Below, piece after piece: positions 14,232 through 21,905 of a stretch of DNA of 34,145 bases (positions within the stretch are counted from its first letter, which is position 1; each line of letters starts with the position of its first letter). The position numbers were made by a program, and so were the translations under genes. Origin of the DNA: DATLNF01 sp046590575. Its GTDB lineage: Bacteria; Actinomycetota; Actinomycetes; BP-191. The DNA lies in the NCBI GenBank assembly GCA_046590575.1, contig JBKJUS010000025.1:1-34145 (forward strand), in the 5' to 3' direction. The notes under the pieces are model-generated. The model saw only the letters and a program-made list of their open reading frames with translations. It was not told the DNA's origin and searched no databases.

Positions 14232-15023
14232 ATGCGCATCCACCAGCCGGCACCCGACGTCACGGCCATGAGCGACGTGGCCGAGATCCCAGGCCTCGGG
14301 TTCCTGCCGATCAACGCGTACGTCCTGCACGCGGCCGAACCGGTCCTCATCGACACTGGCCAGCCGCTCTCGCGCGCTGAGTTCCTCGAGGCGCTGTGGT
14401 CGGCGGTCGACCCAGCCGACCTGCGTTGGATCTACCTGACGCATCCGGACCGTGACCACACGGGTGCGCTCGCCGAGGTGCTTGCCGCTGCACCCCACGC
14501 GCGACTTGTCACCACGTTCATCGGCTTCGGCATCACGTCGATCGACTTCCCGATCACACCGGATCGCGCGTACTTCCTCAATCCCGGCCAGTCCCTCGAC
14601 GTCGGTGACCGACGACTCACGGCGTTTCGCCCGCCGGTCTACGACAGCCCAGCGACGACCGGCATCCTGGACGAAAGCACGGGCACCTGCTTCAGCTCCG
14701 ACTGCTTCGGCGCGCCGCTCGGCGCGGTCGACGACGTGGCCGTGGCGGACATCCGCGATCTGTCCGCCGCCGACGTCACCGCCGGCCAGCGCCTCTGGGT
14801 GAGCGTCGACAGCCCCTGGGTGGCGAACGTCGACCGTTCGCGGTTCGTGGCGTCCCTCGAATCGCTGCGAACCATGGATCCTGAGGTTGTGCTGAGCACC
14901 CATCTGCCACCGGCGCGCAGCGCGATGCCGCGGTTGCTCGACATGCTCCGCGACGCGCCGGACGTGGATCCATTCGTCGGGCCGGACCAGGAGATGATGG
15001 CCGCGATGCTCGCCTCGATCTGA
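14232..15023 (+). CDS. Metallo-beta-lactamase-fold protein with flavodiiron-like ligand pattern
   Basis: 263-residue MBL-fold protein. Instead of the canonical HxHxDH box it has HPDRDH, i.e. H71, D73, D75, H76, followed by SSDCFGA with D157 and STHLPP with H224. The spacing parallels flavodiiron (ODP-type) MBL domains, whose first motif is HxExD. However, the His expected about residue 136-138 is replaced by a VYD segment, so the metal site may be incomplete. There is no flavodoxin domain. AGGAGACGAGTC precedes ATG 14232. Third gene of the TetR operon; possible roles are oxygen/NO chemistry or hydrolysis, not decidable here. Confidence 0.85.
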   Translation: MRIHQPAPDVTAMSDVAEIPGLGFLPINAYVLHAAEPVLIDTGQPLSRAEFLEALWSAVDPADLRWIYLTHPDRDHTGALAEVLAAAPHARLVTTFIGFGITSIDFPITPDRAYFLNPGQSLDVGDRRLTAFRPPVYDSPATTGILDESTGTCFSSDCFGAPLGAVDDVAVADIRDLSAADVTAGQRLWVSVDSPWVANVDRSRFVASLESLRTMDPEVVLSTHLPPARSAMPRLLDMLRDAPDVDPFVGPDQEMMAAMLASI

Positions 15024-15065
15024 CGGTTGTTAGCAGCACGCCGCGGTTGTCGTAGCCGGACTGCC

Positions 15066-15079
15066 TAGACTCGCCGACC
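15066..15079 (+). promoter_or_regulatory. -10 element of DinB-family gene (leaderless)
   Basis: TAGACT at 15066-15071 ends 8 nt before ATG 15080 and there is no ribosome binding site, so the mRNA probably begins at or near the start codon. No -35 hexamer at the usual distance can be named. Confidence 0.4.
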
Positions 15080-15628
15080 ATGACCGACGCTATAGGGCAA
15101 GCCCGCATCGCGCCGCCGCTGGCAGGCGACGAAACCGCGACCCTGCTGGGCTCACTCGAGCGTCAACGTGCGACGTTCGCGTGGAAGTGCAGCGGACTCG
15201 ATGCCGCAGGGATGAGCGCGACCGTCGGCGCTTCGTCGATGACGCTGGGCGGACTGATGAAGCACCTGGCGTTGGTCGAGGCGGAGTACTTCACGGTGCG
15301 ACTGCTCGGTCGGAGCCCGGGGCCGCCGTGGGACGCGGTGGACTGGAATGCCGACCCGAGCTGGGAGTGGCGCACGGCCACCGAGGACACCCCGGAGCAG
15401 CTCATGACGCTCTGGCGCGACACGGTCGCCCGGTCCCGCGCCGCCGTCGACGAGGTGCTCGCCCATGGTGGGCTGGAACAGCTCGTCGCGCACACCCCGT
15501 GGCGCGAGCCGCCCAGCCTGCGGCGGATGCTCGTCGATCTGATCGAGGAGTACGCGCGCCACACCGGCCACGCCGACCTCATCCGAGAGTCTGTCGACGG
15601 TCTCGTCGGCGAAGACCCGCCGGGCTGA
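15080..15628 (+). CDS. DinB-family (DUF664-like) metal-binding protein
   Basis: 182-residue four-helix-bundle protein. The three histidines of the DinB metal site are visible: MKHLALVEAEYF in the second helix and EYARHTGHADLIRE in the last helix. SMTLGGLMKHLALVE and PPSLRRMLVDLIEEYARHTGHAD are the signatures of the DUF664 subgroup common in actinobacteria, where members are proposed thiol-dependent enzymes. It stands alone between the TetR operon and a convergent small membrane protein gene. The reaction is unknown. Confidence 0.88.
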   Translation: MTDAIGQARIAPPLAGDETATLLGSLERQRATFAWKCSGLDAAGMSATVGASSMTLGGLMKHLALVEAEYFTVRLLGRSPGPPWDAVDWNADPSWEWRTATEDTPEQLMTLWRDTVARSRAAVDEVLAHGGLEQLVAHTPWREPPSLRRMLVDLIEEYARHTGHADLIRESVDGLVGEDPPG

Positions 15629-15677
15629 CCGGCGGGTCCGACACTGCACCGGACGCCGGGCCGAGCATGCCCTCGCT

Positions 15678-15920
15678 CTACGCGTCTACCCGACGCATCC
15701 GGGCGCCGACGGGGACGAGAGCGAGGGCGATCGCCGCGCCACCGAGGGCGAGGAAGATGGTCGACCAAGGGTCGTCGCCCTTGCCATCGGTGATCGCCCA
15801 CACGAACGTCACGACGTTGAGCACGGCGAGCACGCTGACGATCGCGAGTGCACGCGACCTCGGTCGCACGTAGGCGCCGAGAACCAGCGCAAGAGCGATG
15901 ACGAGCAGGACACCAGGCAT
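15678..15920 (-). CDS. Small integral membrane protein
   Basis: 80 residues with three hydrophobic segments: PGVLLVIALALVLGAYV (2-18), ALAIVSVLAVLNVVTFVWAI (25-44) and WSTIFLALGGAAIALALV (53-70), ending in the basic GARMRRVDA. DUF-type small actinobacterial membrane proteins look like this, but I do not recognise a named family. ATG complementary to 15918-15920 is selected because GAGGAG precedes it; the longer frame to 16076 overlaps the next gene's upstream region. It diverges from the large histidine kinase at 16075 and may be one of its targets. Confidence 0.7.
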   Translation of the reverse strand: MPGVLLVIALALVLGAYVRPRSRALAIVSVLAVLNVVTFVWAITDGKGDDPWSTIFLALGGAAIALALVPVGARMRRVDA

Positions 15921-16022
15921 GAGAGCTCCTCGAATCGTTGGGCTGGGCGAGCCCCAGCACCTGCCTACGCAGAGTCGCGTCGTCAACGTCCTGGACGCAT
16001 CGGTCGGGGAGTCACAAACTCT

Positions 16023-16051
16023 CGGGACTCGATGTCCCGTGACGGCGGGAC
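16023..16051. promoter_or_regulatory. Alternating CGGGAC half-sites upstream of histidine kinase
   Basis: CGGGAC (16023-16028), its complement GTCCCG (16034-16039) and CGGGAC again (16046-16051) alternate, giving two back-to-back inverted repeats (spacers 5 and 6 nt) within 29 bp. GGGAC/GTCCC palindromes are reminiscent of DevR-type NarL-family sites, whose centre is shorter. A role as binding site for the adjacent response regulator is inference. Confidence 0.45.
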
Positions 16052-16074
16052 GCCCTCGCCACGACACTGGGGCC

Positions 16075-18108
16075 ATGGACCAACGTCGACGGCGCTCCGG
16101 TGTCGTGGCTGCGGCGCTTTACACCGTCGTCGGCGCGATCGCCTCGCTCGGGCTCGACTCCGCCAGCGCAGCCAGCGCCGGATCTGCGCTGCGCCTCGGC
16201 GACGGCGTACTCCTCATGGGCTGGCTCGCGCTTCCCGTCGTCGGCGCAGTCGTGCTCTGGTACATCGCGCGGCACACCGTCGGTCGGCTGCTGCTGGGGA
16301 TGGGAGTCGCGGGTACGACGTACCTCCTGTGTCACTCGTGGGCGATCTGGGCGCTTCGCACTCATCCGGGTCAACCAGGGGGCACCGCCGCGGCTGCCGT
16401 CGCGGCGTGGGCTTCGATCCCCGCGATCGGCGCGATCGTCTTCATACCCGCAGTCCTGCCCGACGGGCTGACATCGCGGCGGATGCGACGGTTCGCCGGC
16501 GGTGCGATGGCCGCGCTCGGGGTTCTCAGCGCATGTCAGGCGCTTGCGCCGGACCGTCTCGACGGGGTGCCGTGGGGCATCACGCCGATCGACAACCCAG
16601 CCGGCGTGGAGTCGCTGGCCGGAGTCGTTCGGATCGGCACCGGAAGCGCCGCCGTCGTGCTGGTCGCGTTCGTGCTCACTGCGGTTGCCGACCTCATCCG
16701 TCGCGCCAGGAGTGCGCAGGGGGAGACGCGACAGCAGCTGCGCTGGGTCACCGCCGCGTGCGCCATCCTGCCGATCACGATGATTGCGGCATTCGTGGTG
16801 GACGCGCTGGGGTCTCGTCGGTGGTCCGACATCCTGTTGATCTCGGGGCAGGTGTCGTTCCTCGTGGGACTCGCTGGTGCGCTCGGAGTCGCCGTGCTGC
16901 GCTACCGGCTCTGGGACCTCGACCTGGTCCTGCGCCGGTCTTACGTGCTGGCCGGCGTGACGATCTCCCTCGCCGCGGTATACGTCGCCACCGTGGCATT
17001 CGTTGGCTATGCCATCGCACCCGACGGCGGACTGTCGTCGATTCTCGCGACGGTCGCCGTCGCAGTAGCAGTTCAGCCGATGCGCTCGGCGGTCAGCCGC
17101 TGGGTCGAGCAGCTCGTGCTACGCGGACGCAGGCAGCCCTACGTCGTGCTCACCGCACTGGGTCAGCGGCTTTCCAACGCGAAAGGTCCTGAGGACGCGC
17201 TGCAGGACGTCCTCGACACTGTCGCGTCGGAGCTGCGACGCCCGTGGGTTCGACTGGAGCTCTTCGGTGACGAGACAGTCGACCACTCCCTGGACGACGG
17301 ACCTGGCGGCGCGGAGCGGTTCCCCGTCGTCCACCGAGGCGAGGTGCTCGGCGATCTCGTGGTCGCCCGCCGGCGACCGGGGGAGCGGCTAGAGCCCGGC
17401 GACCGGCAGCTGCTGGGTGATCTGGTCCGGCAGGCCGCCGCTCTCGTCGATGCCGTGCGGATGGAGCGCGAGCTCGAGCAGTCCCACGAGCGCGTCCTGC
17501 GACAACGCGATCGCGAGCGCGAGCGACTGCGCCGCGACCTGCATGACGGCCTAGGGCCAACCTTGGCGAGTCTGATGCTTCGCGTGGACGTCACGTCCGA
17601 CTCGGTGCCGACGGACACCGCTGCGGGCCAGCATCTCGTCGGCGTACGTGAGGGCCTTCACAATGCCGTTGAGGAGGTGCGACGCATCGTCGACGACCTC
17701 AGGCCGACGGATCTCGACGAGCGGGGTCTCGTCGAGGCACTTCGGGCGCGATTCGACGGACTCAAGTCCGATTCGAACAGTGCACCCATGATTACCATTC
17801 GGACGTGGGCGCTCGGCCGACTTCCCGAGCCGGTCGAGCTCGGGCTGTTCCGGATCGCGAGTGAGGCCGTGACGAATGTGCTGCGGCATGCCGGCGCGAA
17901 GCAGTGCAGCGTGCTGTTCGCCGGCGATGCCGACAGTGTCGCACTCGACGTGGTCGATGACGGTGCAGGCATGTCCGACGCCAAGACGGACGGAGTGGGG
18001 ATGCGTTCCATGGAGGACCGTGCGGCGGCGCTCGGTGGGACATTCGCCGTGAGCCCCGGGATGGGCCGAGGAACGCGGATCTCAGTCGTCGTGCCGCGGC
18101 GCGCATGA
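16075..18108 (+). CDS. Membrane-bound HisKA_3-type sensor histidine kinase
   Basis: 677-residue kinase built like the one at 10889. Several transmembrane helices fill about residues 1-330, then a GAF-like region (345-455), a coiled coil ELEQSHERVLRQRDRERERLRRD, and the HisKA_3 box with phosphoacceptor H490 (RRDLHDGLGPTLAS). The HATPase shows SEAVTNVLRHAGA (N box), DDGAGM (G1) and the end GRGTRISVVVP. ATG 16075 is chosen by alignment of the first helix; no ribosome binding site is clear. The stop overlaps the response regulator start by 4 nt (ATGA), proving a coupled two-component operon. The signal sensed is unknown. Confidence 0.92.
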   Translation: MDQRRRRSGVVAAALYTVVGAIASLGLDSASAASAGSALRLGDGVLLMGWLALPVVGAVVLWYIARHTVGRLLLGMGVAGTTYLLCHSWAIWALRTHPGQPGGTAAAAVAAWASIPAIGAIVFIPAVLPDGLTSRRMRRFAGGAMAALGVLSACQALAPDRLDGVPWGITPIDNPAGVESLAGVVRIGTGSAAVVLVAFVLTAVADLIRRARSAQGETRQQLRWVTAACAILPITMIAAFVVDALGSRRWSDILLISGQVSFLVGLAGALGVAVLRYRLWDLDLVLRRSYVLAGVTISLAAVYVATVAFVGYAIAPDGGLSSILATVAVAVAVQPMRSAVSRWVEQLVLRGRRQPYVVLTALGQRLSNAKGPEDALQDVLDTVASELRRPWVRLELFGDETVDHSLDDGPGGAERFPVVHRGEVLGDLVVARRRPGERLEPGDRQLLGDLVRQAAALVDAVRMERELEQSHERVLRQRDRERERLRRDLHDGLGPTLASLMLRVDVTSDSVPTDTAAGQHLVGVREGLHNAVEEVRRIVDDLRPTDLDERGLVEALRARFDGLKSDSNSAPMITIRTWALGRLPEPVELGLFRIASEAVTNVLRHAGAKQCSVLFAGDADSVALDVVDDGAGMSDAKTDGVGMRSMEDRAAALGGTFAVSPGMGRGTRISVVVPRRA

Positions 18109-18752
18109 AGGTTCGAGTGGTGGTCGCTGACGACCATGCATTCTTCCGCGACGGACTGCGTCTCGCGCTCGAGTCGGCGGGCGGCATCGAGGTCGTCGCC
18201 GAGGCGTGCGACGGCTTCGAGGCCGTTCGGCTCGTCGCAGAGTTGATCCCTGATGTCGCCCTGATGGATCTCGACATGCCGGGTCTCGGCGGTGTCGAGG
18301 CCACGAGACAGGTGGTGGCCGCCGGTCGTCGTACGGCGGTCCTCGTGCTGACGATGAGTAGGGACCTCGAGGCGGTCGCGGCGGCGCTCGCCGCGGGTGC
18401 TCGCGGCTACGTGGTCAAGGGATCCGACCGCTCCACCGTCGTCGAGGCCGTGCGGGCTGCTGCCCGCGGCGAAGCGGTGTTCGGGGCAGAAGTCGCCGAC
18501 GCAGTTCTCGCGCTCGCGACGCGGCCGTCCGCCGCGGTCGCTGTGCAGTTCCCAGAGCTGACCGACCGCGAACGAGAGGTCCTCGCCGGGCTCGCGTCCG
18601 GACTCACCAACGCGCGCATCGCGGCGCAGCTGCACCTGAGTCCGAAGACCGTTCGCAACCTTGTGTCCGTCATCCTGGCGAAGCTCGGCGTCGCCGACCG
18701 GCACGCGGCATCCGACGTAGCGAGGTCTGCCGGGCTGGCTCTATGGCGTTGA
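18105..18752 (+). CDS. NarL/FixJ-family response regulator
   Basis: 215 residues. Receiver with D9/D10, phosphoacceptor D55 (VALMDLDMPGLGG), Thr in VLVLTMSRD and Lys in GYVVKGSDR. The LuxR HTH lies at about 148-205 (LTDREREVLAGLASGLTNARIAAQLHLSPKTVRNLVSVILAKL). Its sequence is close in type to the regulator at 10240, supporting common ancestry of the two systems. ATG overlaps the kinase stop. Candidate targets are its own promoter and the divergent small membrane protein gene. Confidence 0.93.
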   Translation: MKVRVVVADDHAFFRDGLRLALESAGGIEVVAEACDGFEAVRLVAELIPDVALMDLDMPGLGGVEATRQVVAAGRRTAVLVLTMSRDLEAVAAALAAGARGYVVKGSDRSTVVEAVRAAARGEAVFGAEVADAVLALATRPSAAVAVQFPELTDREREVLAGLASGLTNARIAAQLHLSPKTVRNLVSVILAKLGVADRHAASDVARSAGLALWR

Positions 18753-19012
18753 CGTGTTCTCTACTCCGGCGCGGGATGCCCCCCGTCACTCTTACTCCAG
18801 AAGGCAAGCGCTGAGCGTCATCGGTGTGGACATCGGGTCGCAGCACGGTGGGTGCTCGCCTCGTCACTAGACCGGCATTGACCGTGGTGCAGGTCACCCT
18901 TACCGTCGCGATACAGCGGTACGCCGGTGGGGGCCGACGGACCTAAGGCTGCTTGGCGGCGCTTACGAGGCGACGCCCGGCCAGTGAACTGCGCACCACC
19001 ACGTGCGACTCG

Positions 19013-19028
19013 CGACCCGATCGGGTCG
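19013..19028. repeat. Perfect 16-bp palindrome
   Basis: CGACCCGA followed directly by TCGGGTCG, a palindrome with no spacer in the gene-free region. It could be an operator or part of a hairpin; no regulator gene is adjacent to support either. Confidence 0.45.
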
Positions 19029-19154
19029 AGGGGAGCGCGGCTATGCGGTGACCTGACGCCGCCGAGTTTTTGCGACGATCCGGTACGGCAACCACATGCC
19101 GTGCCGAATCTAGGTCCAGGGGGGCATAGCACAGAACCCAGCCCCTCGACGGAC

Positions 19155-19188
19155 GTCGGGCCGCCGTCTCCCCCCACGGCGGCCCGAC
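19155..19188. terminator. Strong 13-bp hairpin downstream of EamA gene
   Basis: Arms 19155-19167 and 19176-19188 (GTCGGGCCGCCGT and its complement) pair perfectly around an 8-nt C-rich loop. It lies 70 nt past the stop of the minus-strand EamA gene and has no T-tract, as is common for actinobacterial terminators or RNA-stabilising hairpins. Confidence 0.55.
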
Positions 19189-19258
19189 CTCGGCGTTGGT
19201 CCGCAACGGGTCGGGGTGGCGACCGTCAGTTGTCGGCGGTGCCGCGAACTGAAAGTGA

Positions 19259-20125
19259 TTACCCGGCGGGGATACGCCGGCGGGTGCTGGTCGCAGCGAG
19301 GGCCAGGCCGGAGGCGACCAGCACGGCAGCGACGGCCAGTCGCACCGTGACGTCCTCACCGAGCAGCCACACCGCGCCGACCGCGGTGAGGACCGGGATC
19401 ACGAGCTGCGCGGTGCCCGCCGACGTGGCGGAGAGGGTGCGCTGGCAGGCATACCACGCGACGTAGGCCATCGCCGTCGTACCTGCTCCCATCACCACGC
19501 CCCAGACCAGGCCCTCTGCCGTGACGCGAGCGTCAACGGCCGGGCTGAGCAGCAGGGCCGTGGTCGGGACGAGTGCCGCGGCGAGCATCGTGAAGTTGCC
19601 GGTGGACGCGACCCGGGGGTCCATCCCGGTGCGACCGGCCGCCGTGTAAAGCCCCCACGCAGCTCCGGTCGCCGCGAGCAGGACGACGCCGAGCCGCGTC
19701 ACGGTGTCGACCGTCCCGCTGGCCAGGACGCCGATGCCGGCCAGGGCCACCCCCGCGCCAGCAAGTCGCCGACCCGGCACGGAGACCCCACGCAGCATGT
19801 CGACTGCAGCCAGCGTGACGAGCACCGTGGCATAAAAGACGAACGTCCCGGGTGCCGCGCCGATGTGCTGGTAGCCGTAGGAGATGCAGACGGCGTAGAC
19901 GCCGAGCCAGAGTGCGGGTGACGAGTTGGCGCGCGTGACGGTAGGCCGCTCCCGGACCGCGAACGCGAGCAGCAACAGTGCGCCAGCACCCGCCACAAAG
20001 CGCACGCAGGTAAGAAGCCCGGGGTCCAGCAGGCCCTTGCCGACGACGTGTCGTGTGATCAGCGAGTTGGCCGTGAAGGACACGAGCACGAAGGGGAGAA
20101 GTGTCGCGGTACGGCGGTCGCTCAC
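19259..20125 (-). CDS. EamA-family (DMT superfamily) transporter
   Basis: 288-residue inner-membrane transporter with about ten hydrophobic helices arranged as two EamA repeats; the first starts LLPFVLVSFTANSLITRHVVG and the second RLGVVLLAATGAAWGLYTAAG. Conserved marks include YGYQHIGAAPGTFVFYATVLVTLAAVD and, at the end of the second repeat, SATSAGTAQLVIPVLTAVGAVWLLGE. DMT exporters move amino acids or other metabolites outward; the substrate is unknown. The GTG start complementary to 20123-20125 overlaps the DUF1905 stop by 4 nt; the longer frame to 20371 is the DUF1905 gene read out of frame. Confidence 0.88.
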   Translation of the reverse strand: MSDRRTATLLPFVLVSFTANSLITRHVVGKGLLDPGLLTCVRFVAGAGALLLLAFAVRERPTVTRANSSPALWLGVYAVCISYGYQHIGAAPGTFVFYATVLVTLAAVDMLRGVSVPGRRLAGAGVALAGIGVLASGTVDTVTRLGVVLLAATGAAWGLYTAAGRTGMDPRVASTGNFTMLAAALVPTTALLLSPAVDARVTAEGLVWGVVMGAGTTAMAYVAWYACQRTLSATSAGTAQLVIPVLTAVGAVWLLGEDVTVRLAVAAVLVASGLALAATSTRRRIPAG

Positions 20126-20421
20126 GTGTCCACGTCGACCACCGTGAGCCGCACGGTCACGACGTCGCCCGACTCCAGCTCGTTGCGCTCGCGAACTGGG
20201 CGTTTCATCGGCAGGACGAACGAGCCCGACGTGCTGTCCGGGAATAGCGACGTCCGCCACGTCATCCCTCCGACGGTCGCCTCGACCCGCACGGAGCCGA
20301 AGCCGCGACGGGGCGGCGTACGGTCGCGGATCTCGTCGGAGACCTCGACGGGCAGCGTGACGAAGTGCCACCCGGCATCGCCGGGAGAGCGCCAGAGCCC
20401 CGCTTCAAAGTCGACGTCCAT
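20122..20421 (-). CDS. DUF1905 domain protein
   Basis: 99-residue protein consisting of one DUF1905 beta-barrel: a start MDVDFEAGLWRSPGDAGWHFVTLP, then FGSVRVEATVGGMTWRTSLFPD, the strand TSGSFVLPMKRPVRERNELESGD and the end VTVRLTVVDVDT. This is the complete domain without the YdeI-like C-terminal extension often fused to it. The function of the domain is not established. It heads a two-gene operon with the EamA transporter (4-nt GTGA overlap), and a purine-rich GGGAGGAA lies upstream of the ATG. Confidence 0.85.
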   Translation of the reverse strand: MDVDFEAGLWRSPGDAGWHFVTLPVEVSDEIRDRTPPRRGFGSVRVEATVGGMTWRTSLFPDSTSGSFVLPMKRPVRERNELESGDVVTVRLTVVDVDT

Positions 20422-20499
20422 CGGCCCCCATTCCTCCCGGTAGCCGATGCTGCCACAGGCCGGTCAGGCAGGCGCGTCCGTCGCACGTAGGCCGAAGTC

Positions 20500-21618
20500 T
20501 CAGCGGCGGCGCGCAACGTAGTAGTTGTTGATGATGTCGCCGTCCACCGTGTGGACGTCGATGTCGTGGAAGCCGGCCTGCTTGAGCATCGAAAGAGCCA
20601 GCTCCTCGCCCCACACTGCGCCGAGCCCATCTCCATCGAGCGCGAGCGACACGGTCATGCAGTGCATGCACGACACCGTGTAGAGGAAGGTGCCGAGGGG
20701 GTGGTCGAGGTTCTTGCTGATGTGGCTCGACGCCTGGATATCGACGCAGAGGTAGATCCCGTCGGGGCGCAGCATGTCGTGGATGCCGTCGAGCATTCGC
20801 GCCGGGTGAGCCTGGTCGTGCACGGCGTCAAACGTCGTGACGAAGTCGAAGCACGCCGGTCCGGTGAGCGTCGCGGCGTCGCGGACTTCGAAGCGGGCGT
20901 TGCGCAGACCCTTGGCGGCCGCCTCGGCCGTGCCGACCGCGACGCCCTCCTCCGAGAAATCGAACCCGACGAACCGGCTGTTGGGATACGCCTCGGCCAG
21001 GACGTTGATCGCGTGCCCTGAGCCGCAGCCGACATCGGCGACGTCGATTCCCTCGGTCAGCCGGTCAGCCAGCCCAGGCACCAGCGGGATGGTGACGTCG
21101 AGCAGAGTCGCATCGAAGATCTGGGCACTGTCCTCGGCCATCAGCTTTTGGAACTCGGGGAACTCGCTGTACGGCACCCCGCCGCCGTTGCGGAAGCTGT
21201 CGACTACCTGGGTCTCCACCTTGCCGAGCATGGCGACGAACTGGGCGAAGGCAGCCAAGTTGTCCGGGCCAGCCGCTCGGGTGAGCATCGCCGCGTGTGC
21301 TGGCGGCAAGGAGAAGGTCCCTGCGTCGGCATCGTGTTCGACGATTCGCCCGGTCGTCATGGCGCCGAGCCACTCGCGTACGTACCGCTCCTGCAGGCCT
21401 GCCGCGGTGGCAATGGTGGAGCTGTCGGCGGGCGCCATCTCGCTCATCGCGTCGAACAGTCCCGTGCGGTGCCCCACGCTGATCATCAGCGACAGCATCC
21501 CGGAGTTGAGGACGCTGATCAGCTGGCCGGCGAACTCCTCGACGGCGGACGGATCCGGCCCTGACCCCTCGGTTGTCGTCACGATGGACAGATCCGAGTG
21601 CTTCGTGGTCGTTGTCAT
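20500..21618 (-). CDS. Winged-helix/SAM methyltransferase fusion (Rv2258c-like)
   Basis: 372 residues. The first ~110 residues form a winged-helix-like domain (LMISVGHRTGLFDAMSEM, TIATAAGLQERYVREWLGAMTTGRIVE), as in the mycobacterial Rv2258c-type proteins. The SAM-binding core follows with VADVGCGSGHAINVLAEAYPNSRFVGFDFS at about 190-220 and FDFVTTFDAVHDQAHPARML. Near the end are SCMHCMTVSLA and HTVDGDIINNYYVARR. ATG complementary to 21616-21618 has GGAGGGGG 6 nt upstream; the frame further upstream is a shadow. It stands alone. The substrate of this family is not known; it is likely a small-molecule methyltransferase. Confidence 0.88.
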   Translation of the reverse strand: MTTTTKHSDLSIVTTTEGSGPDPSAVEEFAGQLISVLNSGMLSLMISVGHRTGLFDAMSEMAPADSSTIATAAGLQERYVREWLGAMTTGRIVEHDADAGTFSLPPAHAAMLTRAAGPDNLAAFAQFVAMLGKVETQVVDSFRNGGGVPYSEFPEFQKLMAEDSAQIFDATLLDVTIPLVPGLADRLTEGIDVADVGCGSGHAINVLAEAYPNSRFVGFDFSEEGVAVGTAEAAAKGLRNARFEVRDAATLTGPACFDFVTTFDAVHDQAHPARMLDGIHDMLRPDGIYLCVDIQASSHISKNLDHPLGTFLYTVSCMHCMTVSLALDGDGLGAVWGEELALSMLKQAGFHDIDVHTVDGDIINNYYVARRR

Positions 21619-21801
21619 CGCTGGCCCCCTCCAGGATCGGCCTGCGCGTTCAGGCCACCAAGGACTCTTCTCGCTTCTTCTCACCATGACAAGGCTCGAT
21701 GAGGCTGCCGCGGGAGCAGTCGGGACACCCCGCGTTTCGCCAACGATCGTCAGGTTGCGGGGCAGTGCTTGGCTGGTCCGGCTGGGATGCCCCTGATCAC
21801 T

Positions 21802-21861
21802 TTCAACTCCGGGGTTGGTCCCGACACGCCCGGCGTGGCGGCGGTAAACCCCGGAGTTGAA
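21802..21861. repeat. 59-60-bp nested palindromic repeat, copy 2
   Basis: Perfect 15-bp outer stem with arms 21802-21816 and 21847-21861, and an inner CACGCC/GGCGTG hairpin. The first 10 and last 9 bases of the 59-bp unit equal those of the copy at 8159, and the unit length is the same. It lies 45 nt beyond the stop of the minus-strand PKD gene, so it may also end that transcript. Confidence 0.7.
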
Positions 21862-21905
21862 CCGAGGCCCGCCGGCATCGGGCGCCATCCCGGTGGTGCG
21901 GATCG

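Larger units (their letters stand above)
18753..19258. other. Gene-free 506-nt region rich in inverted repeats
   Basis: Open frames here lack family-like sequence and I see no real gene. Inverted repeats found by eye are AGCAC/GTGCT (18842-18856), TGACC/GGTCA (18879-18896), CGCAC/GTGCG (18992-19007), a perfect 16-bp palindrome at 19013-19028, a 9-bp stem with one G-U type pair (19082-19105) and the strong 13-bp stem at 19155-19188. The region may contain a structured RNA, terminators of both flanking operons, or decayed sequence. Confidence 0.5.

Noticed and set aside
18793..18900. Transposase or Hsp70-like remnant (VIGVDIGSQHGG reading)
   Set aside because: Only a dozen residues look suggestive, stops follow at once, and no terminal repeats are found.
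18927..19466. 179-residue plus-strand ORF
   Set aside because: Composition is Arg/Pro/Ser-rich and it overlaps the EamA gene on the other strand; it looks like a GC-rich shadow.
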